Below, piece by piece: positions 35,857-49,324 of a stretch of DNA of 64,000 nt (positions within the stretch are counted from its first letter, which is position 1; each line of letters begins with the position of its first letter). Made by a program: the position numbers and the translations under genes. The notes beneath the pieces are model-generated. The model saw only the letters and a list, made by a program, of their open reading frames with translations, ran no database searches and was not told the origin of the DNA. The stretch covers positions 7,826,520-7,890,519 of the forward strand of contig OZ018409.1 of NCBI GenBank assembly GCA_963969595.1. The letters are read 5' to 3'. Origin of the DNA: Neckera pumila (taxonomy: Eukaryota; Streptophyta; Bryopsida; Hypnales; Neckeraceae).

Positions 35857-38477
35857 TTGGATCTGTACGAAAAATGACATGTTTACTCTACATTATACGC
35901 CGACTGATCAGAATCATTATGCGCATTGCTAGCATGTTTTGAGTTGCATGGGTTGGCATGATACGGTAGTTTCTCTGACTGCTAATCAATTGCATGCACG
36001 GCTGTGGTCATATTCGTTAAATTGAGCTGTTTCACAGGCCAAGACTGAACTAGACTCTTACAGATCTGACGTTCAGATGAGCATCTGAAAAAGATTTATT
36101 CTGACGAAATAAATGAATATGACGATGCTTTTGAATATCATACAAGGCTTGCTATTTTGACTTTGGAGACTAGGTTTGGGCAGAATGGTCATGCTTTGGG
36201 CGCTAATTAATACAATTGCAATGGGGTCAATGGGTTGACATAGGTGCACAACCTCCATTAAGAAAGTCATTCGTGAGGGAACTACTGGTGATCGTTACAT
36301 TGTGACTACTTAAAGAAGGTTCACCAACTGTACCAACGATGAAGAAGGTGCATTATTTTGCGAAATTCAATTGCACATAGCTCTTAAGAGGTTAAACCTA
36401 GGGCAGATATAGATCTGGGAATTCAGAAACATGGTTGTCTGGAAAAGTGCCAGTTTCTTCATATTTCGCCTGTTTCACTAGTATGACGATTAGTAACTGA
36501 AAAGATCGAATTTAGACTTAATTATGATTAGCTATAATCTTTTTCATAAGCTCTTGGTCATAGCTAACAATTAAGTGGTAGTCAGGGTGCGGAGATTTGC
36601 TTGATCCATGATTATCTAGGGATACCGTCAACGTAGGCGAAGAAATCCTTGATGCAGTGGTTACCACATCACCTCAGCTCCCAATTGCAAGCACCTTTAG
36701 CTTCCTGGCAAGCATGGTGGATGAAATTATTATTTTCAAAGCCAGGAAAGGACGACTTCTAGAGAAAAGGTAGTAGTCGTTTGTTGAACAGTTGAAGGGA
36801 CCGGACCAGTTTGAGGACCCACAAGCTACACCATATAATTTCTCCTGGCGAGAATATTCTCCCTACAGCCGGTTGTGCGAGTCCATATTTTGTACGTACG
36901 TGCGGAACAGTTGGGTGCACTTCAGGACTAGCTCTGATCGAATTCTTTCCTTTCACCTCTAGCTCCGCAGACTGAGCTTATATATGCACGTTCTGTGGTT
37001 GAATTCTCATCACGGTCGCGACAATTACTGCTGATTAAGTTCGTATGACTTCTCCCCCTTTAATTAACGAAGTCTAAAGCACATTAGTACCGGAATGGGC
37101 GGACTGTGACACTCGTTAATTAATATGGCGTGTTTCAGAAGCGCCAATTAAATTTGTGCCCGGCGCTCTGAAAACTAGGATCAGTGTAGATCTTAGGTTT
37201 CAATTGACGGACTGAAACTGCACTAACTTCTCTAAATTCCACCATTATAAGAAATATGAGATTTTCGAGCTTCACTAGTACTAATCTGCTTCGCGAATCA
37301 TATTCTTGCCCCCAGAAGAACTTTCTGCAAAAGATGTTGCATGGATTGCCATTATGGGAATTCGATAGGTGCGATCTTCCGTGGCAATCCAACAGTGAAG
37401 AGGTGTCTGTTAGCAACCACTTGATCGATCACTAGCCTGATTCAATTTTCGTCATCATCAGAGAGAATCGATCATGGGGCTGTAGGTCTGATCTATCCAT
37501 ACGGCTAATCATTTTCTGCTTTTGATCGATCAAATTAGACCAGAAGTGAGATTACCAGCTAGCTAGCGACGTGATTAATTAATTAATCCTCCGTATGTCA
37601 TGGCATGGTCTCCAAGATCCTGGAATCATGACACAATACGCGTTTGATCTCCTTCAGCTTTGGACAGCTCAGGATCGCCCACAAAGGTAGACGTCGCCAT
37701 CGCCCTTCTCGACGGACAGGAAGCTGGAATTGAAACTCGTCGTGGCAGACCTAGTACGTCAGTCCCAGGGCTTATACGATTGTCCCTCCCCCTTGAAAAT
37801 AATTTATAAGGATCCTTGCAAGAGCGGCGTCCCTAGAAGAAGTTAGACTCGTACACTTGCGTAAATTGACTTTGAATGATTTTCATTGTCCTCGGAGCAC
37901 ATGCAAGATAAACAGGCACACAAATCCGGATTTGATTGATCCGAGCAGCTTGCGAAAGTCCAAGCTCGCCTCCCGATCGAATCGATCAAGTCAATCGGCA
38001 TCGAAACCATTAATATTTATCAACTGCAACCTCCACAGTTCAATATTAACGGCTTTCAATTAATTTGTCAGTAAGTAGAATAGAACCGAATGATATAGAA
38101 TTCGACTCTGAAGTTCAGATAAATTCGAGACTTAAATTTAATAGTTTTGATATTGATTTTAAATTTAGCGACGTTCAAATCAAGAAATGAGGCGAACTAT
38201 CATCTTGATTCCAAAGTAGTGACTGGATTCAATATTGCATTTAAACTGAACTCCAAATTTACCAATTCAATCTTGTTTCACTTCTGAACCCACGTTGAAT
38301 CTTGGGCTTTCCTCCGACCCGGACTCAAACATCGTACAACATTTATTAATCTCCACAAATTAATCTGAGTTCAACATTACTTTCACTCTGTCACAAAGTA
38401 GTATTGAAATCGATCGACACTGAAATTCAGATTTGAAAAATGTACATTAGACGATAATTCTGATAGTAATCATAATC
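35857..38477. other. Gene-free interval with GATCGATC/TTAATTAA motifs
   Basis: Composition at 36400-38060 is less A+T extreme than elsewhere and includes clusters of GATCGATC and TTAATTAATTAA. No ORF with a recognisable product is present, and it may be regulatory. Confidence 0.3.
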
Positions 38478-39215
38478 TTAACCCCTAAGGTTTTTTGACT
38501 CTGTTTTCACCCAAAACGCTCCAAAACTGCCATTTCTAGTTCAAGTACCAAATTTTAGAAAAAAAAAACATTTTTGGACACATATAATCGCAGGATCTTG
38601 TAGTACGCTAGTTTGAAAAGATATAGAAAAAAATTCAGAATTTCATTAGAGGAAATTTCAGGCGTCCGAGGTACCTTGAAATTGCATTATAGGCCTCCGA
38701 GGTAACTTGAAATTTGCTTTTATTTTGCTCAAAAAGTCGTTTTTCCCCTATTTCTGCCCTGCTAAAATTGCAGAAGCAGTGGTGCCAGAAACCCAGAATT
38801 CCGAATTAAAAAATATTTAAAAATAAAAATAAAAAATAAAAAATCTGTCGAAATTGATTACTCTGGCGAGTAGTCAGAGACTCTAACTGCTCACCAAGAG
38901 CAGTTTAGAAGTTGACAGGCTATGCAAACAATAGCATGGCATGTCAACTTCCGACGGCTCTAAAATGGGTTGAATTTTTTTCTAATGTTTCAGTGTATAG
39001 ATTGCAAGATATTAGTGTTTGAATTGACAAAAATATTTGTTTTGATTGTGAGAAAAATAGGCAGCTACACTTCACAAGGTCATATTGATGTAATAAAAAA
39101 TCTTCATCCAATTTTTTTGTTTTTTTTCAAAAATATTGAAATTGAGTTAAATAAAGCCATAAAGCCTGACTTCAAAGTTTTTTTTTGAGTAGAGATTTCA
39201 TAACTACCCACAAAT
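38478..39215 (-). mobile_element. TTAA-CCCC element, copy A8, truncated and split
   Basis: It starts TTAACCCCTAAGGTTTTTTG and has the family text (CTCCAAAACTGCCATTTCTA, GATCTTGTAGTACGCTAG) up to 38643. A CATTAG element interrupts it, and the core resumes at 38988 (TATAGATTGCAAGATATTAG). The far end is missing after about 39215. Confidence 0.65.
38644..38987. mobile_element. CATTAG-family MITE nested in A8
   Basis: Left CATTAGAGGAAATTTCAGGC, right (inward) CATTAGAAAAAAATTCAACC. The centre is A/T-rich, with a GAGTAGTCAGAGACTCTAACTGCTC hairpin-like stretch. Confidence 0.65.
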
Positions 39216-40436
39216 TATTGCCATATGTGGAGGGATCATTGCAAGAAATACTTGTCCTTTTTGGTGTCCCCTTGGCCTTGGATACATACATTTTCACTCA
39301 TAAATTTTGCGTTGTATATATTTTTTTCATGAAATTTGAAATGAAGGTACATATGGTAGTTTCAAACATTGTGTAATTTTTTCCAACTTCTTAAAATTAG
39401 TTTACTATTTTTAAATTGCCCCCGATTGGATGTCTACTTTGGCCATTTTGGAGGTTTTTAGTACTATTTTCAACTCAAAAATACAAATTTGAAGGTAGAA
39501 ATTGGTACACTAGGAGTTCTACTAAATTTACACAAGCCTACAAAGAAAATTTTTCAAAAATAATAAAGTGTCCACCTTCCACATGTCCTTAGAGTGTACT
39601 ACCTTTGCGCATGTGCAGAGAGTACAATTTCTTTTTCCCAAAAGTGAAAATGGTTCAGGAGAAGCACCTCCAAGTTAGGAAAAATTCATTTTTTTCCTTT
39701 AATTTTTTGATTTTTTTTACTATTTTCTAAAAACAAAATCCCATACTATGTATTTTCTTGCATTTTCCATCACTCTTAGAATGTGCATAACGTTTAGAGA
39801 TAAAAAATTTTAGGTCTAAATTTTCACATACATACTTATTTGAGTGCTTTACAAATTATCCATATTTTATTTTATTTTTAAAAAATTTATTCCAAAAGTC
39901 ACAGTACTCCAGTACTATGGCTGTTTTGAGCCAGAACCGACAGGTGTTTCTTGCAACTACCCGGAGGGTCAATGACCAAATGTTGCTTTGGTAATCATGA
40001 TTTGCTAAGATCTCTATAATTTCAGATTTGTACCTTGCTTTTGAAGTACTTGTCCAATGTCTAATTTTGAATTTTCTCGTCCCTTCTCCAATTTCTTTCC
40101 GATGCGCTTTCAATGAGACAATTTCCAAATTCTAGTTATTTAGCATTCAAAAGTTAGACTGCACCAGCATTGCGGATGGTCATAGGTCTCACCTGTTCCG
40201 CAGTAGGTGGGTTCTGTGTGGTTCAGTCTGTGTGGAAGTACTGTTCAGAAAAAGAAGAGCCAAAAAACAAAATCAATGATAAAGGCCCAAGTTTATACCT
40301 AACTCTCTCATATTTCACATAATCCAGGAGTCTATGCAAAGGGATTGAAATAATCCGGAGAAGATCACCACCATTGTAAGAAGCTCTCAAATTCCTTTCT
40401 TTCCCTGTTTGCATGACAATCTGTAATTGGTGAGTG
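39216..40436. other. A+T-rich spacer
   Basis: No supported feature. The minus-strand ORFs at 39856 and 40223 show no recognisable motif. Confidence 0.35.
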
Positions 40437-40687
40437 CTACACAAAATAGTGAAATTAGGTTGCCTTGTCAATTAGGTTGCCTTACCTGAGGTACATTACC
40501 TCATGGATCAATGCTTCTTCATGGAGGCGCATGGCACTCTCTGAACCAAGCCTTGAACTGGTGCACAAATGTACCATACACATGGCTCTAAATTGAATGC
40601 ATCATTGTACAAAAGCAGTGAATACTTCAATAGTGTGGACTATCAAGAAATTGCTGTGGGACAACCTAATTTCACTATTTTGTGTAG
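40437..40687. mobile_element. CTACACAAAATAGTG-ended MITE, intact copy
   Basis: A 251-bp element with perfect 26-bp inverted ends (40437-40462 and 40662-40687; outer bases CTACACAAAATAGTGAAATT). AATTAGGTTGCCTT is repeated near the left end. Confidence 0.75.
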
Positions 40688-41616
40688 ATCAATAATGCAC
40701 ATTACGGCCATAGACTATTAAGCTTTCCAAGAGACAAATCACAGCAAAGAAATTACAAATCGACACAAAATTAGCATATGATAAATGACGCATGCTTTAG
40801 TTATTACCCAAGCTACTTCAAGTTACATGTCATAAACTTCAAACAGTATTGCAACTGTGAAGATCATGGCCTATGTACAATCAAATCCAGCTCATTTATG
40901 AATTTTTCATTAAATATTCACTAAAAAGTTCAACAACTTTAGGAAGTTCTAGAATGCTCAAAAATGAATTGATTTTGAAACCCCAAATTGAGTTGGAACT
41001 GCAATGAAGTGCACTTCAACTTCATAACAAGTGAAAAATGAATATTGAAAATCATACAACAATTTGGATTCCTTTTATACACTAGCTACCATTTCATAGA
41101 GATTCTTTGGAAGATGGTCAAAGTTTTTTTGAATTTGGGTGAAGAAGAAGAAAGAAATCATACAAGCAATTCAAGTTGTATGACATTAAGTATCTCTAAA
41201 GCAATTGTGAAGGTTCATTTCTTACATGTATAATTGAATACAAGTTGTAATTTTTGCAAATGTTGGCAACACTAGATAGTACATAGTGTACATAAAACAT
41301 GAAACTCTTTGTATGTTTTTCAATTACATATGTGTGTTTGTAACGATGATAAAATAGACCTCAGTGCAATTCCAATGCAATTTGCAATTCGAAATTCCAT
41401 TCATTTTTGAGCGTGCACAGGCCTCCAAAAGTTCTCCTAATCTCAGGAGGATCTAAAAATTCGTAATTCAACTAAAGCAAGTCACGTCACTGGTGTATTT
41501 CAGGGTTTAGGGTTTTAAGGTTTAGGGTTCTGGGCACTGGCACCGCACTTTCAGAATAACATGAATCCCAAATAAAGGAGAGCTACAATGAAGTTTTGCT
41601 GAATGGCAAGCGCATG
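40688..41616. other. Spacer with telomere-like patch
   Basis: Mostly A+T-rich. At 41505-41532 CAGGGTTTAGGGTTTTAAGG and GGTTTAGGGTTC form a short interstitial patch resembling the plant telomere repeat TTTAGGG. No gene is visible. Confidence 0.4.
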
Positions 41617-42133
41617 AATAGGGTGGTGGAAGTACAAAATGCTTGTGGTCAATGTCTCCACTGCTCTTGCGTCGAGTAATCAATCACGATGACAAGAGGT
41701 CTCCGGAGGTCAGCGACAGTCCTATATTGCAAACAGGCTATATCACTGGAAAAATAATCCATGCCTCATACAAGCCTGTAAAATAATATCTAGCTTCCAC
41801 TAAAATGCCAGAGCCACACAATTAAAAAGGAAAGAGTATATTCAGTGTTCAGCAGACAATCCTTCATGGTAATTTAAGTACCACACACTCAAAACACCAC
41901 ATGAAATCAAAACCAGCAAGAATTGTAATGACAAGGAAGATATAAATAGGGTGATAGAATTTACAAAATGGTTGTGGTCAATGTCTCCACTGCTCTTGCC
42001 TCCGATGGCAAGTGATCTCCAAACGTCAGCGACAGAGTCCTGTATTGCAAAAGAATCTGCACTCCTCTATCGCTGTGAAAAAAATTATCCTTGCTAATAC
42101 AAGGCTCTATAATAATTCCTAGCATCTAATAAA
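41617..42133. repeat. ~190-bp direct duplication downstream of LDH
   Basis: Unit 1 (41617-41812) and unit 2 (41944-42133) share AATAGGGTG, TTGTGGTCAATGTCTCCACT, GTCAGCGACAG and TCCTATATTGCA/TCCTGTATTGCA blocks in order. The duplication starts about 70 bp downstream of the LDH stop codon and may lie in the 3' untranslated region. Confidence 0.65.
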
Positions 42134-42203
42134 ATGCTACAATATACCCGCATGGTGAAGGCTCCGCGAATCAGTCTGAGGAGAGAAAATTTTTAAAAAC
42201 CCT

Positions 42204-44089
42204 TCACATGTCCAACTTCTGTTGAATTTCAGCCAACATCAATGCCGACTTGTGAAGCTGCTTTTTCTCTTCCTCCGTCAAGGGACTGTCCATGACGCCC
42301 AGAATGCCAGCACGACCGATTTCCGCAGGCAGACTCAAGAACACCTCGTCTTCAATGCCGTGGAATCCTTTGGCGCACACGGAAACAGGATGGATCCGTC
42401 TCTGGTCACGTAACACGCTCTTCACCAGACTCGCCACCGAGTACCCAATCGCCCAACTGGTATACCCCTTCAGCTTGATTACCTCATACGCCCCATCCAC
42501 CACCAACCTGCAAAACCCCAAATCCCCACACTTTTATCAAAAAACACTTCCAAAACACATCAAATACACATCAGAAACACGCTTCAAACACACACCAGAG
42601 ACACACTTCAAACACACAAACACATTTCATATCGTTCAAAATAGAAAAGATGAATGAAGGGAGTGTGATTGCGAGGACCTAATCCGAAGGAAACATCATT
42701 TAGTGGCTTGTCACTAGAATAGAACATATTTTCTTAAAAGTAGAGACGTACTGGGCTTACTAGAAGGCAAGTTAGTAAGAAAAGAAGAGGAACAGGATTG
42801 GTATTCATATACAACAAAGTAGAACTTCCAAGACTACCATAACCCAAACGAACCGTCCTCGAAATTTAACCAGACACAAACTTCTCACCTTTCATATCCT
42901 CTTAATGAAAACTGGTACTATACTTACACTTCAATATTTCGTAAAACACTTCATAAACACTTCAAAAAAATAGTTGAGAGGTAAGGTCGACACTCCATTA
43001 GATGTTCCATTGGTCATACAGGTGAGCTTTGATTTGTGCTAAGTGTAAGGATACATAATCTATTGACCTACAATTTTTTGCAACTGATTTTAAACTCAAA
43101 ATAGCTGTGCAAAACTTGGAATGACACAAGTTTCTAGATTGGCATAGGGTAAGGTTCTTATTTCACATGTATGGTGAATGGAACCTCTCCCTTACCATAT
43201 GGTCAATGCAAACTTTACAATATTTCAGAAACACTTCAAACTGAACACATCAAAATTGATGTTGCAAATAATTTAGGGCTTGGTGGAGAAGCAACCTGTG
43301 AAGCTCCGCCAGGGTTTCCGTGCTATACTCGATATGCTTCAGCTTGAGATACGCAATAAGCGGCACTCCCCCCACACTCACACTCGACCAGAGCGGCACT
43401 GAGCTATCCCCGTGCTCCCCCACAATATACCCATGCACGTTCTGCGCATTCACATCCAATCGATCCGCCAGCAACCACCGAAACCGTGACGAATCCAGGT
43501 TTGTTCCGGAGCCAATAACTCGATTAGGCGGCAACCCTGACAATTTGTACGCTACATAAGTAAGCGCATCCACAGGATTGGAGATTATAAGCAACGTCGT
43601 ATTCGGACTATACTTCACCAACTGCGGAATAATCTTCTTGAACAAAGACACGTTCTTCTCCACGAGCGCCAGCCGCGACTCCCCCTCACGTTGCCGTGCT
43701 CCCGCCGAGACGACGCAGATGTCGGAGCCTGCTGTGACTTTGTAATCGGTGTCGGCGAGGATCTTGGCGCGGGGGAGAAAAGCCGCGGCGTGCTGGAGGT
43801 CCAGCATCTCCCCTTTGAGTTTGTCCTCCACCACGTCCACAAGGGCGAGCTCGTCGCAGAGGTCTTGGGTTAGGATGGTTTGCGCGCACGCCATGCCCAC
43901 GTTGCCCACGCCCACGACGGTGACTTTGTAGGTGCGACGGTCTTCGTTGGGGTTGGCGGTGGAGCCTGGAATCGCCTTGAACATCTTGGAAGCGACTGTG
44001 TCTGTCATCTCGAATGCTGAGCCGGGGATGGGAGCCGTGGACTCCGATCGCCAGTCGAACACCATCTTGGGTTTAGTCATGGCCGCCAT
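42204..44089 (-). CDS. LDH: L-lactate dehydrogenase
   Basis: Exon 1 is 44089-43296 and exon 2 is 42507-42204 (GT-AG, splitting the Arg codon in [10 protein letters not shown]), giving 365 residues, close to the plant norm of about 350. The ATG at 44089 has a strong context (GCCATGG). The enzyme interconverts pyruvate and L-lactate with NAD(H) in the cytosol and is known from low-oxygen fermentation in plants. The NAD fold starts GVGNVG (60-65), with Asp85 ending the second strand. Substrate-loop Gln133 and Arg139 (ARQREGESR), NP-VD (171-174), Asp199/Arg202 (LDSSRFR) and catalytic His226 (GEHGDSSVP) are all present. The C-terminal part has [16 protein letters not shown] and RRIHPVSV. Codon use in exon 1 is G+C-rich compared with the flanks. 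It is complete and looks functional. Confidence 0.93.
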
Positions 44090-45208
44090 GGCGAGATCCT
44101 CGAAAAACTCCGCCGGGCTCTTTGGCACTGGTGGTTACGGAACTCAAGTACGCAATTCGCCTGCTGCTTGGAATTCGATTGCAATGGAGGACGCTGCTGC
44201 TGCAACAATCATATTGTTGTCAAAACATGAATTCACAAAAGAACGAACTCGCATCTTACTTATTGACCGGATCGTTAAACGATTGCTTTCGTTGATTCAA
44301 AAACAGCACAGGATTCGCAATGTGAGTATAGGTTGAAGGTGGGTGATGCCCCTACTCTCAACGTGAGCGATGATGGCATTAACGCTTCGATCAAGAAAAA
44401 TTCCCAAATTAAAACAACACGGGAAGACGATCGTTCACGATAGAATTCAACTTTGAAGAGAAGGCTCCTACAAAACCCTCACTAAACCCCTCCACCCCAC
44501 CCCACCCCACCCACCCCACCCCTAGACAATTACCACCGTTCGACAATGCCAGAATCAATACCAACAGACTAAAACTTCCACCTTGACAAGCTGCCCTACT
44601 AGAAAAACAGAACACATGAGGAGTCCTTGAACTCTCCAAGTGAAGAATCCACGAACACACCCAAAATTCAATGGAATTTGCAAATGGGTACTCGTGATCT
44701 ATGCAGGAGTGAGACAGGAGAGAGTGCACAGGACCGAAAACAAGCGATCCAATTTGCAAGGAAAGTTTGAAGGACGATGGGAGACTTCCGGCCAGTACGT
44801 GAATAAAAATCAGTCAGCTGGTGAAGTTACAATGGCCAAGGAGACCGAGGGTTTATATGGCGAGCCCAAATGCGAGAAAAGGGGGTGATTAAGTTAAGTT
44901 GGATTGCTCTTTGCAAGGCATGCAAGGGAAGGAGCTTCTGCAGGATCGGCGAATCTGCAGGACTCTTGGGCTACACGTTGACAGAGACGGAGTCGAGTCA
45001 GCTTGCACACAGACGAAATATCTCCCACACGAGCAGCGATCCCAAAACTGGCTAAATCTCGCTCGTGCTCTACTTAATTTTTTCATGTACTCAGTGTAAA
45101 TTCAAAAAAAATCTTCCAAAAATGAACATTTGGGAAAAACCCGTTCTGAGATCGCTGCACACGAGGTACTGTACGTGACTACTTCCCTTGTGTTTTGGAG
45201 GGTCCTTA
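44090..45208. promoter_or_regulatory. LDH upstream region
   Basis: No separate gene is visible. A C-rich microsatellite (CCCCA)n is at 44491-44522. Base composition is genic up to about 45100, consistent with a leader or promoter; no specific element is certain. Confidence 0.35.
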
Positions 45209-45545
45209 CACTACAAGAGAATGCAGCGTTTGCAATACTTTTTGCAATGGTTCTGCAATGCCCACGAATTTTGTTTCAATGATTTTGCAATGGTTTAATA
45301 TACAGTATTGCACTGTGTTTGCAATGGTTTAGAATTTGCAACAGTTTAGAAATGCAATACCATGGATTCAATGCCCAATACTTTTATATTGAATTAATCA
45401 CAACTTTGCAATGGTTTTGCAATGGTTTTGCAATGCATTGTTGTTTTTTTGAGTTCCAAACTAAGTTCCGTTACACATTGTTTCATTGCAAAACCATTGC
45501 AAATGCATTGCTAGTATGTTGCAGTCACTGCTTTCTGTTGTAGTG
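45209..45545. mobile_element. CACTA MITE with TTA target duplication
   Basis: The ends are CACTACAAGAGAATGCAG and (inward) CACTACAACAGAAAGCAG. TTA flanks both sides (45206-45208 and 45546-45548). The inside is filled with TTTGCAATGG/CCATTGCAAA repeats, about fifteen in either orientation, typical subterminal transposase-binding repeats. It is 337 bp. Confidence 0.85.
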
Positions 45546-45769
45546 TTACATGCTTGCCTAGTCTGCATAACATTGTTTAACCTGTCAGTTGCCTTCCCCC
45601 AGGTGGAAGTATAATGCCCCCTTAGATACCAGGGGGGAGTTTTAGTTATAGTATCGAGCATTGAATTGATCAAGCTTAAGTTACTGTAGAGAGGATTGTC
45701 AGAATTTTGAATGTCATTCACTTAGAGGGTCCTGATTTTGGAGGAGCAAAAGGGAGCCCCCTAGCAACG

Positions 45770-46701
45770 TTAACCCCTAAAGGACCATTTGTCCCCTCAG
45801 GGGACAATTTGGGTCTTGGCAAGTTCTTACTGTCTCAATTTTTAGTGAGATTTTTTGGAGATTTTTTGAGGTTGTGTGTTTTTGCGAGAGCTTTGCAAAT
45901 ATATAACTTTTATTTTAATTGATGCTTGTTAGCTAAAGTTTTGGCACAATAAGCAAAAATGAAGTTTGGCGAGCAACACAAAAAAAATCACAAAAAGTCA
46001 AAATAAATTTTTTTTTCAAATTTTTTTCTCAAAGATTATATTTTTGTCTACATTTGAAGCTTTGTTTCATTCAATTTGGACTAATAATGAGAAAGTTATG
46101 GACAATCTTAGTTTCTCAGGCAATCTAAGCATCTTATTGAAAAAAAAACTTGTAGAATTCATTTTTGAATGCAATTTTTAGAATTTTTCAAAAAGATTTG
46201 TTAGACAAGGTTAGTTTTTTTTGCTAGAACAATCTCACCATTGGGATTATTGTGATTCATTTCCATCTAAAAGCTATTAACAATTTAGTTTTTTCTTCAA
46301 TCTTGAACCCACTTCTATTTAACAATTTTTTAATGAGTGAAAATTAAGTGCGTTTTTTCCTAAATTTTTTTGGTATATTCTCAACTCAACTACTAAACAT
46401 AAATAAGTAGAAAATCAAAATCAGTAGTGCAAAAAAATTGAACTAAAAAGATTCATAGCCAAAAAATCTAGTCAAACAAGGTGCCAAGAAATTTGTTTTC
46501 TTCACTTTAAATGCATATATCTTAAAATCTACAAGGTCAATGTTTCTGAAATTTCTTCCACATATTCATATACTAGTCAAGTATAAGATCTTACGGTTGG
46601 ATGTGCAAAAAAAAAATTTAAAGTTCTTTTCTCTTTGCAATAGAACTGATAGTTTTGAGTGGCTTTTGATAGGAAAATCACCTCGGTCCTTTAGGGGTTA
46701 A
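45770..46701 (+). mobile_element. TTAA-CCCC element, copy A5 (well preserved)
   Basis: Left TTAACCCCTAAAGGACCATT, right CGGTCCTTTAGGGGTTAA: clean inverted ends with TTAA at each side. A stem-loop TTTGTCCCCTCAGGGGACAA lies directly inside the left end. The core has TCTTAAAATCTACAAGG and GTATAAGATCTTACGGTTGG. It is 932 bp with no ORF. Confidence 0.85.
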
Positions 46702-48418
46702 TAATGTTATGTCCGGTGATGTGTGGTAATTGAAGTAATAATAAGACAAAATAGGTTCTATGGATTGCCTTGCCGATCATGGCTTTTGGATGACAATGCT
46801 GTCATTTGTACAGAGTTTGGAAGCACATTTTTAGTCAAGTTTTTCTTATTGACCTTTCATGGTGGATTATAAAGAATATTCAATTAAGTTTGTAGTCTTA
46901 TTAGTGTTTGTCTTTACATAAATGAGAAGTTCATAAAAAAAATGGATCATTGAATATACTATTTTTGTATTTTTCCACAAAAATGATATTTTTTGAGAAA
47001 AGCAATTTTTTATTGCTCCCTTGTTCTAAATCTGAAATTCTCCACAAAAATGATATTTTTTGAGTTTGATATTCAACTAACAAAATGAAGGTCATCTATT
47101 CTAGTTTCTACTCCAATTTGAATTTTGAAAAAATTCCTAATATTAAATATTTTATTGCAATTTGAACTTTGGATGTATTTTCAATGTCTATTATTTTTTA
47201 ATTATAAAATGACACGGAAATTGATTTTACACCATGATGTTTGTCACTATAATATACACACATAGTGAAAATTTCTGATTTCTTAAAATAATTTTCTATT
47301 TGGTATGATTTTTCTTCACGTTTTCTTCAAAAATCCTCAAAAAAATCTAAAAATTTACAAAGTAAAGAAGACATGTAATTCCATCTCTAAAAAAAAATAT
47401 AAAAACTTTCATACATATCTAGTTGTAAATTGGTAGCAAACTAAGTGATTGGAAGTGAGGCTTGAAATCAAAGGTCATAGGTCCATTACTTAGGGGTAAT
47501 TTTAAAGAAATCAATCTGTGTGAAATTCTTACAATGTCCCTCTCCACCCATGGGTCTACCTAGTCCAAGTGCAATTGCACTCTTGGACCTTTAGCACCCG
47601 CCTTATGAAGCTTGCCCACCCATCGATATGTGTAAAGAGGCCCAAAGACAAATTTCTCTTCTTTCTATGATTAATATAAAAGTACCAATGTTGCTTTAAA
47701 CTTTTTTTAGATCCCAGTACCTAGTATTAATTGGCATTGTAACTCCATGCTTGATGAATCCTATCATTCCTATGATGTTGAAAAGAACGTCTTCAACTTG
47801 ATGCCACGGGGAAGGGGGGACTCTTAAGGTGGTTTGCACATCACGTGTGATCGATGGATATAATATATAGAGGTATTTTGATAGAGGGTACTAATTAAAT
47901 AGACCACATCATTACCTAATTTTTTAATTTGTTATAATTTTAAGTACCATACAATACTTTACTTTGAATTTGAAAGATAGGCCAATTTTTCATACCATTA
48001 CTTTAATATAATTAAAGGATCTTGAATTGGAAACCCCCTATATGTAACAAAACTATACCTTATAAATAACAAAATATTGCAAAATACATAATAGCAATGG
48101 AACCATTAAACATTGCTAAACACCAAACAAAATAAGTTATAAATGAAGGTTGTGAACACATAGAGGTTATTATATATTAATGCCATTGCATAGGAATTCA
48201 AAATACTTAGTGTCTACAATGAATGCAACTCCTACACCCAAACAACACAAAACACCAAAATAGAACAACAAACCAACTAAAATGCAGCATGTAATACAAC
48301 CTTCATTTGCACTACAACCTTTACATGACATTGATATACAATATTTGAATCATTTAGACTTGGCACAAATACAAACCCTACTCATAGCCCCAGCCTAGGA
48401 AACTTTCACTTAGGATAC
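46702..48418. other. A+T-rich spacer
   Basis: No supported feature. Confidence 0.4.
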
Positions 48419-48590
48419 CATTAGGGGAGATTTGAGGCCTCTAGAAGACTGCGAGTTTCCCTGCGTTCCCACACTGCGGGAATGCAGGAGAAGCAGTTGG
48501 CTGACATGATTGACACCGTGCCACGTCATTTTTCAAAAATTAAAAAATTAAAAAAAAAAATTTTTTTGCTCAAAATGATATTTGGGAAAA
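48419..48590. mobile_element. CATTAG-family MITE, left part
   Basis: It starts CATTAGGGGAGATTTGAGGCC. It contains a CTGCGTTCCC...GGGAATGCAGG hairpin (48458-48488), then GCTGACATG and GTGCCACGTCA, and a poly-A tract, as in 29052-29347. I could not locate a matching right end. Confidence 0.5.
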
Positions 48591-49324
48591 AAATAAATCA
48601 AATTGACCAAATTATTCATGTCCATATCTATTTTCTCTACAATATACATTGTCTCAAATTGTTTTCAAAAATTTAGGAGCAATGAATAACTTTTGATTAG
48701 TGACGCAAGAAAATTACAAGGTACTTCAAAAAAACTATATTTGAAGACAATGGTTTTGAATGTATGGGATTTTAAATGGGAGTTGCTCCATTAGAGCAAT
48801 TGTTTCCACTTGTTTGATATTATTTTGGAGTAACCATAGATAGTAGAGTAGAGCAGTTTGGTTGAATCATAGTATTGTAGAAATTGGGACGTAATGTAGA
48901 GCATTAGTGTTTGTATCTTGCTAAAGATTTCATACAATAAATGTAAAATTTTAATTTGTATGAATCTTCTATTGAAATGTACATTCATTGAATCAAAAAA
49001 TGTAATCATTACAAGATTTTTATAATTTGAAATCCGCACAAATAATTACAAATACAATTACAATATTGTCCTAATGAAACAATTTTACACTTGCTGCTAG
49101 CATTGCAACAATACACATGTAGAACAAATTTATCATAAAAACATGCATGTTTCAATATTTAAAAAGGATTATTGCTATATAATTCCAATTATACATTATT
49201 GTAGCATTAAAACAATTAATTTGATGTATACTTTCAATATTGAATTGTAAACATTTTTCATTACTCAAAAAATATTTTGTAATTAACATTGTGGTATCAT
49301 ATAGCAAACTATTTGGCAATATTC

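Noticed and set aside
44090..44128. Thirteen-codon extension of LDH starting at 44128
   Set aside because: The codon there is GTG; the ATG at 44089 has a strong start context and fits family length.
43932..44336. Plus-strand ORF over the LDH start
   Set aside because: It is antisense to the certain LDH exon 1, whose high G+C creates open antisense frames.
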